From Denitrobaculum sp965225735 (GTDB lineage: Bacteria; Pseudomonadota; Alphaproteobacteria; Kiloniellales; Kiloniellaceae), in contig CBDDBN010000029.1 in the NCBI GenBank assembly GCA_965225735.1, positions 496,001 through 560,000 on the forward strand: DNA of 64,000 bases. The letters are read 5' to 3'. A program made the position numbers and the translations under genes. The notes beneath the pieces are model-generated. The model did not search any database and was not told where the DNA came from. It was given only the letters and a program-made list of their open reading frames with translations. This document shows positions 8,184 through 17,302 of the stretch, in pieces. Within the stretch, counting starts at the first letter, position 1, and every line of letters begins with the position of its first letter.

Positions 8184-9194
8184 TCAGACCTTATAGAATT
8201 CCCGGTACCACTCGACGAAGCGGGCCACGCCCGTTTCAACCGTAGTGGAGGGCTGATAACCCACATCGTTCTTTAGATCGGAGACATCCGCCCAAGTTGC
8301 CGGCACGTCGCCGGGCTGCATGGGCAGCATGTTCTTTTCGGCGGTCTTGCCCAGGCACTGCTCCAGGACCTCGATGTACTTCATAAGCTGCACCGGCTGG
8401 CTGTTGCCGATGTTATAGACCTTGTAAGGCGCAACCCCACTGGTGCCCGGATCTGGTGCCGCGCCGCTCCAGTTCTCGTTCACCTGGGCCGTATTGTCGG
8501 CGCAGGCGATGACGCCCTTCACGATGTCATCGACATAGGTGAAATCCCGCTGCATCTGACCACGGTTGAACACGTCGATGGGCCGGCCTTCCAGGATCGC
8601 CTTGCAGAAGAGGAACAAAGCCATGTCGGGACGCCCCCAGGGGCCATAAACCGTAAAGAAACGCAGACCCGTCACGGGAATCCGGAAAAGATGGCTGTAA
8701 GTATGTGCCATCATCTCGTTGGATTTCTTGCTCGCCGCATAGAGGCTCAAAGGATGGTCGACGTTGTGATGCACCGAAAAGGGTGCATTTTCATTGGCGC
8801 CGTAGACCGAGCTGGAGGAAGCATAGACCAGGTGCTTCACCTCGTTATGCCGACACCCCTCTAGAATATTAAGAAATCCGACGATGTTGCTGTCGATGTA
8901 GCTGCGCGGGTTTTCGAGGCTGTAACGCACACCAGCCTGTGCCGCCAGATGAATCGCCTTCTCCGGCTTGTGGGTCCGGAACATTTCCGCGACGCCTTCA
9001 TTGTCCTCCAGATCGAGGTGGCAATGGGTAAAGCCGTCATAGGGCAGCAAGCGGTCGAGCCGTGCCTGCTTGAGATTAACATCGTAGTAAGGATTTAAGT
9101 TATCGAGGCCGACGACTTCATCGCCGCGCTCCAGCAATTGCAGCGCAACGTGATGACCGATGAAGCCAGCGTGGCCAGTGACCAGAAATTTCAT
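8184..9194 (-). CDS. NAD-dependent epimerase, UDP-glucuronate 4-epimerase type
   Basis: A 336-residue extended short-chain dehydrogenase. The Rossmann motif T-G-H-A-G-F-I-G is at residues 6-13, and the catalytic pair is Tyr152/Lys156 in L-Y-A-A-S-K-K. Segments such as NPYYDVNLKQARLDRL, AQAGVRYSLENP and RDFTYVDDIV are typical of UDP-GlcA to UDP-GalA 4-epimerases (LpsL/CapI/WbpP-like), which feed surface polysaccharide synthesis. The ATG at 9194 is used; an in-frame TTG adds only three residues. It shares direction with the aminotransferase gene upstream but is separated from it by 250 bases. No glycosyltransferases are nearby, so this is a small stand-alone nucleotide-sugar locus. Confidence 0.85.
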   Translation of the reverse strand: MKFLVTGHAGFIGHHVALQLLERGDEVVGLDNLNPYYDVNLKQARLDRLLPYDGFTHCHLDLEDNEGVAEMFRTHKPEKAIHLAAQAGVRYSLENPRSYIDSNIVGFLNILEGCRHNEVKHLVYASSSSVYGANENAPFSVHHNVDHPLSLYAASKKSNEMMAHTYSHLFRIPVTGLRFFTVYGPWGRPDMALFLFCKAILEGRPIDVFNRGQMQRDFTYVDDIVKGVIACADNTAQVNENWSGAAPDPGTSGVAPYKVYNIGNSQPVQLMKYIEVLEQCLGKTAEKNMLPMQPGDVPATWADVSDLKNDVGYQPSTTVETGVARFVEWYREFYKV

Positions 9195-9444
9195 ACCAGA
9201 CAACTGCTTAACGAGTGGTGGGGCAAATTTCGCAAGAACTTAAACGCTCGTCCGGCCTTTGTCGCGCTCAAAATACCAGGGTTTTCAGTTCCGGTATCCC
9301 TCGGCTCGAAGGCACGGCGAAGTCTTCGCATGCCAGTGGTTAAGATTTCTTATGCACCAACTCTTCGTTGGCTTTTATGACAGAAAATCGCGGCGCTTTG
9401 CCGGTTAGGGAAGGTTTGTGAACCAAACCCGAGGCAATATCCGC

Positions 9445-10575
9445 TCAAGTCGAAGAAATTGCTGAGCCGACAACCTGAATAATGCGATCCTGAACCTCCG
9501 GCTCCAAGTAGGGATGCATCGGCAGGCTCACGACCCGCCCGCTCAGAGCATGCGAAACATGCAAACCGCCCGCACCAACGAGGCAATCGCCGTAACCTTT
9601 CTGACGGTCGAGCGTGATGGGGTAGTAGACAGCGGTCGGCACGCCGTTTTCGGCGCAGATCCGGCGCAGTTCGTCGCGTTCTTCAACAACCAGGGTGTAC
9701 TGCGCCCAGGATGACGTTGCATTCTGCGCCAACTGCGGCGTCTTACAAAGCTGCCCAAGACCTCGATGATAACGGTCGGCCACCGCCTGCCGTTTCTCGA
9801 GCTCATCGGACAGAATTGACAGCTTCTGCAGCAAAACCGCCGCCTGAATACTGTCCAACCGGCTGTTCATACCGATACGCACATTTTCGTAGCGGTCGGT
9901 GCCTTCGCCGTGAACACGCAGAGATTTCAGACGCGCGGCTGCATCGTCATCTTGCGTGAAGACCGCGCCGCCGTCGCCGTAGCAGCCCAGAGGCTTTGCA
10001 GGAAAGAAGCTGGTCGTCGTGTAGTCGGCCAGACCGCCTACCGGTAGGTCATCCAAGGTGGCGCCGAAACTCTGCGCCGCGTCGGCGATCAGCAACAGAT
10101 CGTGTTTGTCGGTAATCGCCCTGAGCGCGGTATAATCAGCAGGCTGACCGAAGAGATCGACGGCAATCACAGCGCGAGGCCTGAGATCGGAGCCTGTTAT
10201 GCCTTCGATGGCTTTTTCCAGGCTTTCCGGGTCGATGTTAAAACTGTTTTCTTCGATGTCGACCAGGACAACCTGGGCCCCAAGAACAGCAGGTGCCTCG
10301 GCTGTCGCCACAAAAGTAAAGGCCGGCGCAAAGACCACGTCACCCGGGCCGGCGCCCTCGGCCATCAACGCCAACATGAGTGCATCCGTCCCGTTCGCGC
10401 AAGTAACAGCATGGCGAACCTGCGCATAGCTGGCCAAGCCGGCCTCCAGCTCCCGCACCTCCGGTCCCAATATAAACTGCGCATGGCTGAGCACACGGGC
10501 GATCGCCTCATCCAGCTGCGGCTGCAGGCGGTCGCGCTGAGCTCCGAGATCGATAAAGGGAATGCTGTCGACCAT
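9445..10575 (-). CDS. DegT/DnrJ/EryC1/StrS-family sugar aminotransferase
   Basis: A 376-residue PLP enzyme that would transfer an amino group to a keto nucleotide-sugar. The PLP-binding Lys194 lies in F-P-A-K-P-L-G-C-Y-G-D-G-G and the cofactor-contacting Asp165 in I-A-D-A-A-Q-S-F-G. The start FIDLGAQRDRLQPQLDEAI is typical of the WbpE-like branch. The ATG at 10575 fits the family start; a start nine residues earlier is possible. Together with the epimerase gene it points to a modified sugar in LPS or capsule. The exact keto-sugar substrate is not determinable here. Confidence 0.85.
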   Translation of the reverse strand: MVDSIPFIDLGAQRDRLQPQLDEAIARVLSHAQFILGPEVRELEAGLASYAQVRHAVTCANGTDALMLALMAEGAGPGDVVFAPAFTFVATAEAPAVLGAQVVLVDIEENSFNIDPESLEKAIEGITGSDLRPRAVIAVDLFGQPADYTALRAITDKHDLLLIADAAQSFGATLDDLPVGGLADYTTTSFFPAKPLGCYGDGGAVFTQDDDAAARLKSLRVHGEGTDRYENVRIGMNSRLDSIQAAVLLQKLSILSDELEKRQAVADRYHRGLGQLCKTPQLAQNATSSWAQYTLVVEERDELRRICAENGVPTAVYYPITLDRQKGYGDCLVGAGGLHVSHALSGRVVSLPMHPYLEPEVQDRIIQVVGSAISST

Positions 10576-10812
10576 CCGGTCACTCCACAACGTCGCGCAC
10601 ACTACTCAATCACTGAAAGAACTCCGTCAGCCCAAAGTCGGCAACGCTGAAATCGGCCGCTAGAAAGGCGGAGTCGGGTTGCGTTCCAGATGCTTAAGCA
10701 AAGAAACAGTCAATGACTTGCCAGGCAGTTGTTCGCTTTGGCAACTGACGCGGCTTTTAGCTGCTAGGCAATCGCCTGTAAATGCGAATGCTGCTTACAG
10801 GGCACCAAACGC

Positions 10813-11733
10813 TCAGACTTCAAAGGCGAGATAGTACATCTCCTTGCCTGCATGCAGAGCTTCTACCTGCTGCATGACGATGTAGCTGTCGCGATCCACG
10901 ACGACCGCCTCGCCATTGAGATCGCAGATATGCGTCCCCTTCTCGACGAAGTCGAAGCCCTTGGGATCGTCGGTGTAGTGCCAGGAGATGGCGTTGCCCG
11001 CGAACTTAGCGATACCGGACTCGTACACGCGCAAAACCTTGGGCGGCTGCTCGAGTCGGCGCGCATCACCTTCTAGAATATTCAGGTGTTTCAGCAAGTT
11101 AATGGTGTTTTCGGCATTGGTGTCGATGGTCGAAAAATCGAAGTGTTGGCCGGCTTCGATCACCAGCGACAAGCCGGACCTACGGCTCTTATGATGATAC
11201 TCAACCAGCGACATTCCATTGAGAAACTTTTCCGCATCCAGCAGCACAAAGGGGGTATCAAGATGCTGACGCATGGCTTCGATCCCCGTCTCGCCGGCGC
11301 CCATTAGGATGCCAATACTGGTAGAGGCACGGTTCGTGGAATGGAGATCGATGACATGATCCGAGCGCTCGATGTAAGGCCGGATCCGTTCCTTAGCCTG
11401 ATACTCGTGTTCATCTGCGCCGTTTTTCGCCCAGATTCGGTTCATATCCTCGAACCTGAAGCGGACCAGATCATCGAAGCCGTCGGCATCGCGGAGGATT
11501 TCATAATTCGCTAGAACGATCTGCAGCACGCCCGTGGTTTGCTGCAACTGCCCTGAGCGGATTCCCTCAAGAACGCGCTGCGCCGTCGCAATCCCCGTCA
11601 CCTCGTTGCCGTGCGTGAGAGCAACCACAGAAACGGTTGGCCCCGGGCTGCCGGAATCCAAAGTTAAGACCGCATCGTCATTCGACGCTTCGAACACATC
11701 CGAGAGCGCCTCTTTCAAGTCTTCGAACTTCAT
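10813..11733 (-). CDS. Succinylglutamate desuccinylase/aspartoacylase-family zinc hydrolase
   Basis: A 306-residue protein of the AstE/AspA carboxypeptidase-like fold. Zinc ligands are visible as His41 and Glu44 in L-T-H-G-N-E and His131 in D-L-H-S-T; the catalytic base would be Glu193 in V-I-E-A-G-Q-H. It is predicted to deacylate an N-acyl amino acid or a related small amide in the cytoplasm. No ast operon is nearby and the gene stands alone between the aminotransferase and the glutathione transferase, so the substrate is open. Start choice between GTG at 11739 and ATG at 11733 is not decisive. Confidence 0.75.
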   Translation of the reverse strand: MKFEDLKEALSDVFEASNDDAVLTLDSGSPGPTVSVVALTHGNEVTGIATAQRVLEGIRSGQLQQTTGVLQIVLANYEILRDADGFDDLVRFRFEDMNRIWAKNGADEHEYQAKERIRPYIERSDHVIDLHSTNRASTSIGILMGAGETGIEAMRQHLDTPFVLLDAEKFLNGMSLVEYHHKSRRSGLSLVIEAGQHFDFSTIDTNAENTINLLKHLNILEGDARRLEQPPKVLRVYESGIAKFAGNAISWHYTDDPKGFDFVEKGTHICDLNGEAVVVDRDSYIVMQQVEALHAGKEMYYLAFEV

Positions 11734-11782
11734 AAACACCGAAATTTGCTGTTTTTAGCGAAAGACCGAAACCCAGCTTTTC

Positions 11783-12430
11783 CTAAGCCTCGTCCGCCTC
11801 AACGATCCAGGGTTCAGCTTTACCAGCCGCTTCCCACGTCTGCCAGGCGGGAAGTGCCGTCATCGCCTCGGAGTACGTCAGGACCGCAGGAGTCCGGCTG
11901 AGCTCGTAGCGATGCAAGCGATTGACGACGGGCGCATACATCGCATCGGCGTTGCTGAACTCACCGAACAGGAACGGACCGCCCGACGCCGCGAGACAGT
12001 CTTCCCATATGGCTTCGATGCGCGCGACGTCCTTACGAACCGCGTCGGAAACCTCGATCGCCCGGACTTCACGGCGCATATTCATCGAGCACTCGATCCG
12101 CAGCGCGGCGAAGCCCGCATGCATCTCGTTGGATATGGAGCGCGCAAGACCACGGGCCTTTCTATCTGACGGCCAGAACCCCCGTTCCGGAAAGAGATCC
12201 GCCAAGTATTCCAGAATGGCCAACGACTCCCAAATGACCGTATCGCCATCTTTTAGAACCGGAACCTTCTTTGTCGGCGAAAACTCGAGGAAGTGTATCG
12301 AATCGTTGTCCTCGTCAAACGGCCTCAGCGTCTCCTTGAAGGGGACCTCCTTGACCTTCATTGCGAGCCAGGGCCTGAAAGACCAAGAAGAATAGTTTTT
12401 GTTGCCTATGATCAATTCGAACTCAGCCAT
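11783..12430 (-). CDS. Glutathione S-transferase family protein
   Basis: A 215-residue protein with an N-terminal thioredoxin-like domain (ELIIGNKNYSSWSFRPWLAM, then KVPVLKDGDTVIWESLAILEYLAD, the glutathione-binding cis-Pro and E-S region) and an all-helical C-terminal domain. The Ser-Ser-Trp near residue 15 is at the catalytic Ser position used by zeta/theta-like bacterial GSTs. Likely a cytosolic detoxification or isomerase enzyme; substrate unknown. Transcribed alone in the direction of the deacylase gene. Confidence 0.85.
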   Translation of the reverse strand: MAEFELIIGNKNYSSWSFRPWLAMKVKEVPFKETLRPFDEDNDSIHFLEFSPTKKVPVLKDGDTVIWESLAILEYLADLFPERGFWPSDRKARGLARSISNEMHAGFAALRIECSMNMRREVRAIEVSDAVRKDVARIEAIWEDCLAASGGPFLFGEFSNADAMYAPVVNRLHRYELSRTPAVLTYSEAMTALPAWQTWEAAGKAEPWIVEADEA

Positions 12431-12505
12431 TGCTCCGCCTTTTTGGGTAAATCTCTTTTCTCGCCGCCCTGGAGGTGACCGGCCAACCGCTTTTATGTGA
12501 AGGCC

Positions 12506-13537
12506 CTACAGGGCGCCAGACAAATCGGAGTGAGGCTTTGCGTCGCCCAGATCGATCTCCGGCCGGAAAACCACACGCCTCTCGCTAGGAGAAAGCGGCT
12601 GCTCGATTTCCGCCAATAGCCTTCTGATGGCTTCGGCACCGATCTCCCGACGTGGCGAGTGTGCCGTCGCCAGCCGCACCGGTAAGCCCTCGAGGAATTC
12701 CAGCCCGTTGAAACCGGCAAGCGTAATCTCCTGCGGCACTTCTACGCCCGCCGCCATGCAGGCAAAAAGACCGCCGGCCGCCATGTCGTCGTTCGAGTAG
12801 TAGATACAGTCGATCTCCGTGCCTCTCGCCAGCAGGTCGGTCGTCAAGCTGCGGCCAAGCGGCAATGACGAGAAGCGCTCGTCCAATGTCGATACGGCCA
12901 GCAGCGCTCCCTGTCGCTCAAGTTCTAGCCGGAAGCCCTCCATACGCTTACGTGCACGGACATCGTTTTCGAGCGCTGCGCCGACATAGGCAAACTTCGA
13001 TCGGCCCAGTTCGATGAGAGCCCGCGCCATATCGCGGCCTGCTTCGCTGTGCGACAGGCCAACATTGATATCTATGGCATCGCCGTCTACGTCCATAATC
13101 TGGACCACCGGGATTCCCGCCCCTTCCAGCAACTTGCGCGACTGCGCCGCCTGTTCGAGGCCGGTGACGATCATGCCGGCCGGCCTCCAGGACAGCATGT
13201 CACGGATGATCGCTTTCTCCGTGGCCTCGTCGTAATTGGAAATGCCGAATACCGGTTGTTTGCCGCTTTCCTGAATCGCCTCGGAGATCCCCGCCAAAAC
13301 CTCCGCGAAAACGATATTCGACATGGAAGGCACCACCACGCCGATCAGGTTGGTCGATTGGGATGACAGAGATGTCGCCAGATGGTTCGTGACATATCCG
13401 ATTTCCTCGGCGGCCTGTAAAACCTTGCCGATGTTGCGTTCGGAAACATCCGCGGCCCCACGCAGGGCGCGGGATGCGGTCATCTTGCTGACCCCGGCCA
13501 GGGCCGCAACCTCTACCAGTGTCGGCCTCGTCTTCAC
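12506..13537 (-). CDS. LacI-family repressor, probable regulator of threonate operon
   Basis: A 343-residue repressor. The N-terminal LacI helix-turn-helix (PTLVEVAALAGVSKMTASRAL) is followed by a hinge (ATSLSSQSTNLIGVVVPSMSN) and a periplasmic-binding-protein-like effector domain. It is divergent from ltnD, with a long palindromic operator between them (13619-13652). The same TATCGATA core occurs in front of the neighbouring ABC importer operon. This makes it the natural candidate regulator of both units, with an acid sugar or a pathway intermediate as inducer. That assignment is inference from location and operator similarity. Confidence 0.85.
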   Translation of the reverse strand: MKTRPTLVEVAALAGVSKMTASRALRGAADVSERNIGKVLQAAEEIGYVTNHLATSLSSQSTNLIGVVVPSMSNIVFAEVLAGISEAIQESGKQPVFGISNYDEATEKAIIRDMLSWRPAGMIVTGLEQAAQSRKLLEGAGIPVVQIMDVDGDAIDINVGLSHSEAGRDMARALIELGRSKFAYVGAALENDVRARKRMEGFRLELERQGALLAVSTLDERFSSLPLGRSLTTDLLARGTEIDCIYYSNDDMAAGGLFACMAAGVEVPQEITLAGFNGLEFLEGLPVRLATAHSPRREIGAEAIRRLLAEIEQPLSPSERRVVFRPEIDLGDAKPHSDLSGAL

Positions 13538-13583
13538 GAGGCTTCCCTCCCCGCGAGAGGTTTATGAGCATTCCGGTCGCGGA

Positions 13584-13612
13584 TTGACTCTCTCCTCAGG
13601 ATTCCGTAGGAA
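13584..13612 (+). promoter_or_regulatory. Candidate promoter of ltnD operon
   Basis: TTGACT (13584-13589) and TAGGAA (13607-13612) are 17 bases apart. The predicted start point near 13619 coincides with the left end of the palindromic operator, so a bound repressor would block initiation or clearance. Confidence 0.35.
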
Positions 13613-13618
13613 TAGCAG

Positions 13619-13652
13619 CAACTGGTATCGATACCGGTATCGATACCAGTTG
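13619..13652. promoter_or_regulatory. Double LacI-type operator (34-bp perfect palindrome)
   Basis: The whole 34-bp stretch is a perfect inverted repeat. Inside it, two identical 12-bp palindromes, GGTATCGATACC, abut at 13624-13635 and 13636-13647. It lies between the divergent lacI gene and the ltnD start (13700). A central CG within a palindrome is the usual LacI-family operator design, and the direct abutment of two sites suggests cooperative binding on adjacent helical faces. Confidence 0.8.
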
Positions 13653-13699
13653 TCCAGTTTCAAAACCGCAATCCAGATCAGTGTTTGAAGGAACCGCCT

Positions 13700-14620
13700 A
13701 TGACCGAGCCTCTGAAAACAGCCGTTATCGGCCTTGGTTCCATGGGTTGGGGCGCGGCGGTTTCGCTGTTGAGAGCCGGGTTCCCCACTATCGGTGTGGA
13801 TGTGCGGCCCGACGCCCTAGCAGCCTTCGAAGAGGCCGGTGGCCAAACCGCGAAGCAGCCGAATGAAGCTGTCGGGGGAGCCGACGTCGTGTTTCTCTTC
13901 GTTGTCAATGCAGAGCAGGTCGAAGAGGTTCTATTCGGTTCGCAGGGCGCCATCGGCGCTGCAAAGCCTGGCACGACCTTTGTGCTCTGTGTCACCATGC
14001 CGCCGTCCTATACAGTCGCCGTGGCCGCCCGCCTCAAAGCCGCCAGCATGAATGTCATCGACGCGCCAGTGTCGGGCGGCGCGGAAAAAGCGCTGAAGGG
14101 CGAAATGTCGATCATGGCGTCGGGCGCACCGGAAGCCTTCGCGCAAGTGCGGCCCGCGCTGGACGCGGTTGCGACCAAAATCTTCGAATTGGGCCCTGAA
14201 CCGGGTATTGGCTCCCGGGTCAAGATGATCAATCAACTGCTGGCCGGCGTGCACATTGCGGCAATGGGCGAAGCGCTCACGCTTGGCATCAAAACTGGCC
14301 TGGATGCCAAAACGCTCTACGAGGTCATCGTGGAATGCGCCGGTAACTCCTGGATGTTCGAAAACCGGGGCAAACATGTCGTCGAGGGTGACTACAGACC
14401 AAAATCTGCCGTCGATATTTTCGTTAAAGATCTGGGAATCGTCACCTCGGAAGGTGATGCGGCCGAGTTTCCCCTGCCCCTCTCGAAAACCGCGCTTTCG
14501 CTTTTCGAGGAGGCCAAGGCAGAAGGTTACGGACGAGAAGACGATTCAGCCGTCGCAAAGATATACGCCGCCAAGGGTAAGGTCTCCTTGCCGCAAGAGA
14601 ACAGGAAGGAAGATTCATGA
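13700..14620 (+). CDS. ltnD: L-threonate dehydrogenase (3-hydroxyisobutyrate dehydrogenase superfamily)
   Basis: A 306-residue NAD-dependent dehydrogenase, expected to oxidise L-threonate to 2-oxo-tetronate. The Rossmann start V-I-G-L-G-S-M-G-W-G, the substrate motif DAPVSGGAEKALKGEMSIMASG and the catalytic Lys in SRVKMINQLLAGVH are all present. The ATG at 13700 follows a GAAGGAA ribosome site; the frame extends five residues upstream without support. It opens an operon with DUF1537 kinase, class II aldolase and hydroxypyruvate-isomerase-like genes, which is the known LtnD-OtnK-OtnC-OtnI set. Members of this dehydrogenase family also act on related beta-hydroxy acids, so the exact sugar acid is inferred from context. 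Confidence 0.85.
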   Translation: MTEPLKTAVIGLGSMGWGAAVSLLRAGFPTIGVDVRPDALAAFEEAGGQTAKQPNEAVGGADVVFLFVVNAEQVEEVLFGSQGAIGAAKPGTTFVLCVTMPPSYTVAVAARLKAASMNVIDAPVSGGAEKALKGEMSIMASGAPEAFAQVRPALDAVATKIFELGPEPGIGSRVKMINQLLAGVHIAAMGEALTLGIKTGLDAKTLYEVIVECAGNSWMFENRGKHVVEGDYRPKSAVDIFVKDLGIVTSEGDAAEFPLPLSKTALSLFEEAKAEGYGREDDSAVAKIYAAKGKVSLPQENRKEDS

Positions 14621-15891
14621 GCGTCGTGTTAGGATGTATCGCCGACGACTTTACCGGCGCCACCGACCTGGCCGGACTACTGGCGCGCAGCGGCGTCCGG
14701 GTTTCACTCCGGCTCGGCGTGCCCGACGCAGCGCCCGATCAAGTCGAAATCTCCAGCTTTGAAGTCATCGCCCTGAAATGCCGGACCGCGCCGGTACAGG
14801 AAGCAGTCGCGGAAACCAAAGCCGCACTCACCTGGCTGCAGGCAGCGGGGGCGTCACGTTTCTTCTGGAAGTATTGCTCGACCTTCGACAGCACCTCTGA
14901 AGGCAACATCGGTCCTGTCGCCGAAGCCCTGATGGCGGAGCTGAATTGCGATCAGACAATTTACTGTCCGGCTTTTCCTGAAAACGGCCGGGCCATCTTC
15001 ATGGGCAATCTCTTCGTTGGCGAACAACCGCTGCACGAGAGCCCCATGAAGGATCACCCGCTCACCCCTATGCGAGATTCCAATCTCATGCGGATCCTGG
15101 CGCCGCAGGTGAAAGGCCAGGTCGGCTTAGCCAATCGCTTGGTGGTCGCGCGCGGCGTGGATGCGCTACGTGCCCGCCTCGCCGAACTCAAGGCAGAGGG
15201 CATCGCCCATGTCGTGGTCGATGCGGTGGCTAACGAGGACCTGTCCATCATTTCTGAAGCCTGCCGGGACATGCCCCTGATGACCGGCGGCAGCGCCATC
15301 GCCATGCCCTTACCCGGGTTATACCTGGCCGACGGCGTCCTTTCGGCAGATGCGCCAAAGCCGAGCAAACCTTCGCTCGCGGCGGGTCAAATCGTGCTAT
15401 CCGGCAGTTGCTCCGCCATGACCCGCAAACAGGTCGCGGCTTTCACGAGTGAGGCAAACGCATTGAAGCTGGATCCACTCGCCCTTGCCAACGACGGGCT
15501 TTCGGCCGCGCAAGAGTGGCTCGCGGGGCAGCCAGCCGAAACCGCGAAGATCATCTACGCGACGGCCGAACCGGCAGAGGTATCGGCAGCGCAGGAACGG
15601 CTCGGCGTCGAACGTGCCGGCGAGGTGGTCGAGGATGCGCTCGCCGCCCTCGCGGTTCAGGCGCGGGACTCCGGCGTGCGGCGCTTCGTGGTCGCAGGTG
15701 GAGAGACCTCGGGCGCGGTCACCAACGCCCTGGGCGTAAAGCAAATGACGATCGGTCCAGAAATCGCACCCGGCGTCCCCTGGACCTGGTGTCAAAGCAA
15801 CGGCGAAGACATTGCGCTGACCTTGAAGTCCGGGAACTTTGGACAGGAAGACTTCTTCATGCGCGCACTCGACATGCTGGAGGCGTCATGA
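14617..15891 (+). CDS. otnK: 3-oxo-tetronate kinase (DUF1537 family)
   Basis: A 424-residue kinase of the former DUF1537 family, expected to phosphorylate 3-oxo-tetronate at O4 with ATP. The N-terminal acid-sugar-binding domain opens LGCIADDFTGATDLAGLLARSG, the family hallmark (D-D-x-T-G-A-T/N-D). The C-terminal nucleotide-binding domain ends with the glycine-rich VVAGGETSGAVTNALGVKQM. The length fits the family. Start overlaps the ltnD stop (ATGA), so the two are translationally coupled; the next gene overlaps its stop in the same way. Confidence 0.9.
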   Translation: MSVVLGCIADDFTGATDLAGLLARSGVRVSLRLGVPDAAPDQVEISSFEVIALKCRTAPVQEAVAETKAALTWLQAAGASRFFWKYCSTFDSTSEGNIGPVAEALMAELNCDQTIYCPAFPENGRAIFMGNLFVGEQPLHESPMKDHPLTPMRDSNLMRILAPQVKGQVGLANRLVVARGVDALRARLAELKAEGIAHVVVDAVANEDLSIISEACRDMPLMTGGSAIAMPLPGLYLADGVLSADAPKPSKPSLAAGQIVLSGSCSAMTRKQVAAFTSEANALKLDPLALANDGLSAAQEWLAGQPAETAKIIYATAEPAEVSAAQERLGVERAGEVVEDALAALAVQARDSGVRRFVVAGGETSGAVTNALGVKQMTIGPEIAPGVPWTWCQSNGEDIALTLKSGNFGQEDFFMRALDMLEAS

Positions 15892-16541
15892 GCGAAGAAG
15901 CCAAAGTTCGGGAAGACATGTGCCGGCTCGCGAAGTCAATGTTCGACCGTGGCCTGACCGGCGGCGCCTCTGGCAATGTTTCGGCGCGGCTTTCAGATGG
16001 CCGGCTTCTGGTATCTCCCACTGGTTCCTGCTTCGGCTTTCTGGACCCCAGCCGTCTCTCGCTCTTCGATGCCGAGGGCAATCATATTGGCGGGGACAAG
16101 CCGACCAAGGAGATGCCGCTGCACGCCGCATTTTACGAGACGCGTGGCGCGAAAACCGGTGCAGTGGTGCATCTCCATTCGAGTCATTCCGTCGCTCTGT
16201 CCCTTTTGCCTGAAGTCGACCCGGAAAACATGCTGCCGCCGCTAACCGCTTACTCGGTTATGCGGCTGGGCAAGGTGAAACTTCTGCCCTACTTCATGCC
16301 CGGCGATCCGGCCATGGGCGATGCCATTAAGGGCTTGGCTGGAAAGCGGAGCGCCGTGGTGCTCGCTCATCACGGTCCTGTCGTGGCGGGCAAAGACCTG
16401 GAAGCCGCCGTCTATGCCATCGAAGAGCTGGAGGAGACGGCTAAGCTCGCGCTGCTAACACGCGGCGCCAATCCCGCGCTGCTCAATGCGGCGCAGATCG
16501 GCGCCATCGTCGATAAATTTGATGTGGATTGGGACTCATGA
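15888..16541 (+). CDS. otnC: 3-oxo-tetronate 4-phosphate decarboxylase (class II aldolase family)
   Basis: A 217-residue zinc-dependent class II aldolase-fold enzyme, expected to decarboxylate 3-oxo-tetronate 4-phosphate to dihydroxyacetone phosphate. The phosphate-binding GGASGNVSAR is at residues 25-34, Glu75 in the catalytic position (KEMPLH), metal ligands His95 and His97 in H-L-H-S-S-H, and a third His at 161/162. The ATG at 15888 overlaps the otnK stop (ATGA). The frame is open 370 bases further upstream inside otnK, but that part has no family similarity. It overlaps otnI at its own end. Confidence 0.9.
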   Translation: MSEEAKVREDMCRLAKSMFDRGLTGGASGNVSARLSDGRLLVSPTGSCFGFLDPSRLSLFDAEGNHIGGDKPTKEMPLHAAFYETRGAKTGAVVHLHSSHSVALSLLPEVDPENMLPPLTAYSVMRLGKVKLLPYFMPGDPAMGDAIKGLAGKRSAVVLAHHGPVVAGKDLEAAVYAIEELEETAKLALLTRGANPALLNAAQIGAIVDKFDVDWDS

Positions 16542-17302
16542 CTGGCTTTTCCGCGAACCTGGGCTTTCTTTGGACGGAACTTTCTTTGCCGGAGGCCATT
16601 CGTGCCGCCGGTCGTGCGGGCTTCGACGCGGTCGAGTGCCACTGGCCTTACGACACGCCGGCCGAGGACATCACCGCCGCGCTGGAAGAGACGGGCCTGC
16701 GCATGCTGGGTCTCAACACCCTGCGCGGAAACACGGACAATGGCGATAACGGTCTCGCGGCACTGCCAGGGCGGGAAGACGAAGCCCGGGCGGCCATCGA
16801 TCAGGCCGTTGCTTACGCCAGCGCTATCAAAACGCCGAACATTCATGTCATGGCGGGTTTCGCCGCGGGAGACGCAGCGCGGCAGACCTTCATCGACAAT
16901 CTGCGCTACGCCTGTAACGCCGCAGCGCCCCATGGCATCACGATCCTGATCGAACCGCTGAACCACCACGATGCGCCGAGCTATTTCCTGAATACAGCCG
17001 ATCAGGCTGGGGAGATCATCACAGCCGTCGGTGCGGACAACATCAAGCTGATGTTCGACTGCTATCACATCCAAATCATGCAGGGCGACATGACCCGCCG
17101 CCTGGAACAATTCATGCCGATCATCGGCCATATTCAGATCGCGGCGGTGCCGTCACGGGCTGAGCCAGACGACGGCGAACTGGACTATCGGCACGTCATG
17201 CGGACAATCCGCGCACTCGGCTTCGAGAACCCGGTTGGCGCAGAATATAGGCCGGCGACCACAACGGACGCCGGCCTAGGTTGGATGCAAACGTTAAGCT
17301 AA
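16538..17302 (+). CDS. otnI: 2-oxo-tetronate isomerase (hydroxypyruvate isomerase family)
   Basis: A 254-residue TIM-barrel isomerase that would interconvert 2-oxo-tetronate and 3-oxo-tetronate, joining LtnD to OtnK. Metal-binding acidic residues are recognisable in TILIEPLNHHD and IKLMFDCYHIQIMQGD, and in the late GAEYRP. The start overlaps the otnC stop in ATGA, so the four genes ltnD-otnK-otnC-otnI are tightly coupled. Its TAA stop overlaps by two bases the TAG stop of the convergent binding-protein gene on the other strand, leaving no room for a conventional terminator. Confidence 0.9.
   Translation: MTGFSANLGFLWTELSLPEAIRAAGRAGFDAVECHWPYDTPAEDITAALEETGLRMLGLNTLRGNTDNGDNGLAALPGREDEARAAIDQAVAYASAIKTPNIHVMAGFAAGDAARQTFIDNLRYACNAAAPHGITILIEPLNHHDAPSYFLNTADQAGEIITAVGADNIKLMFDCYHIQIMQGDMTRRLEQFMPIIGHIQIAAVPSRAEPDDGELDYRHVMRTIRALGFENPVGAEYRPATTTDAGLGWMQTLS

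Noticed and set aside
9413..9429. GGTTTG-TGAAC-CAAACC hairpin after the aminotransferase gene
   Set aside because: Six-base arms and no U-run in either direction; could be chance.
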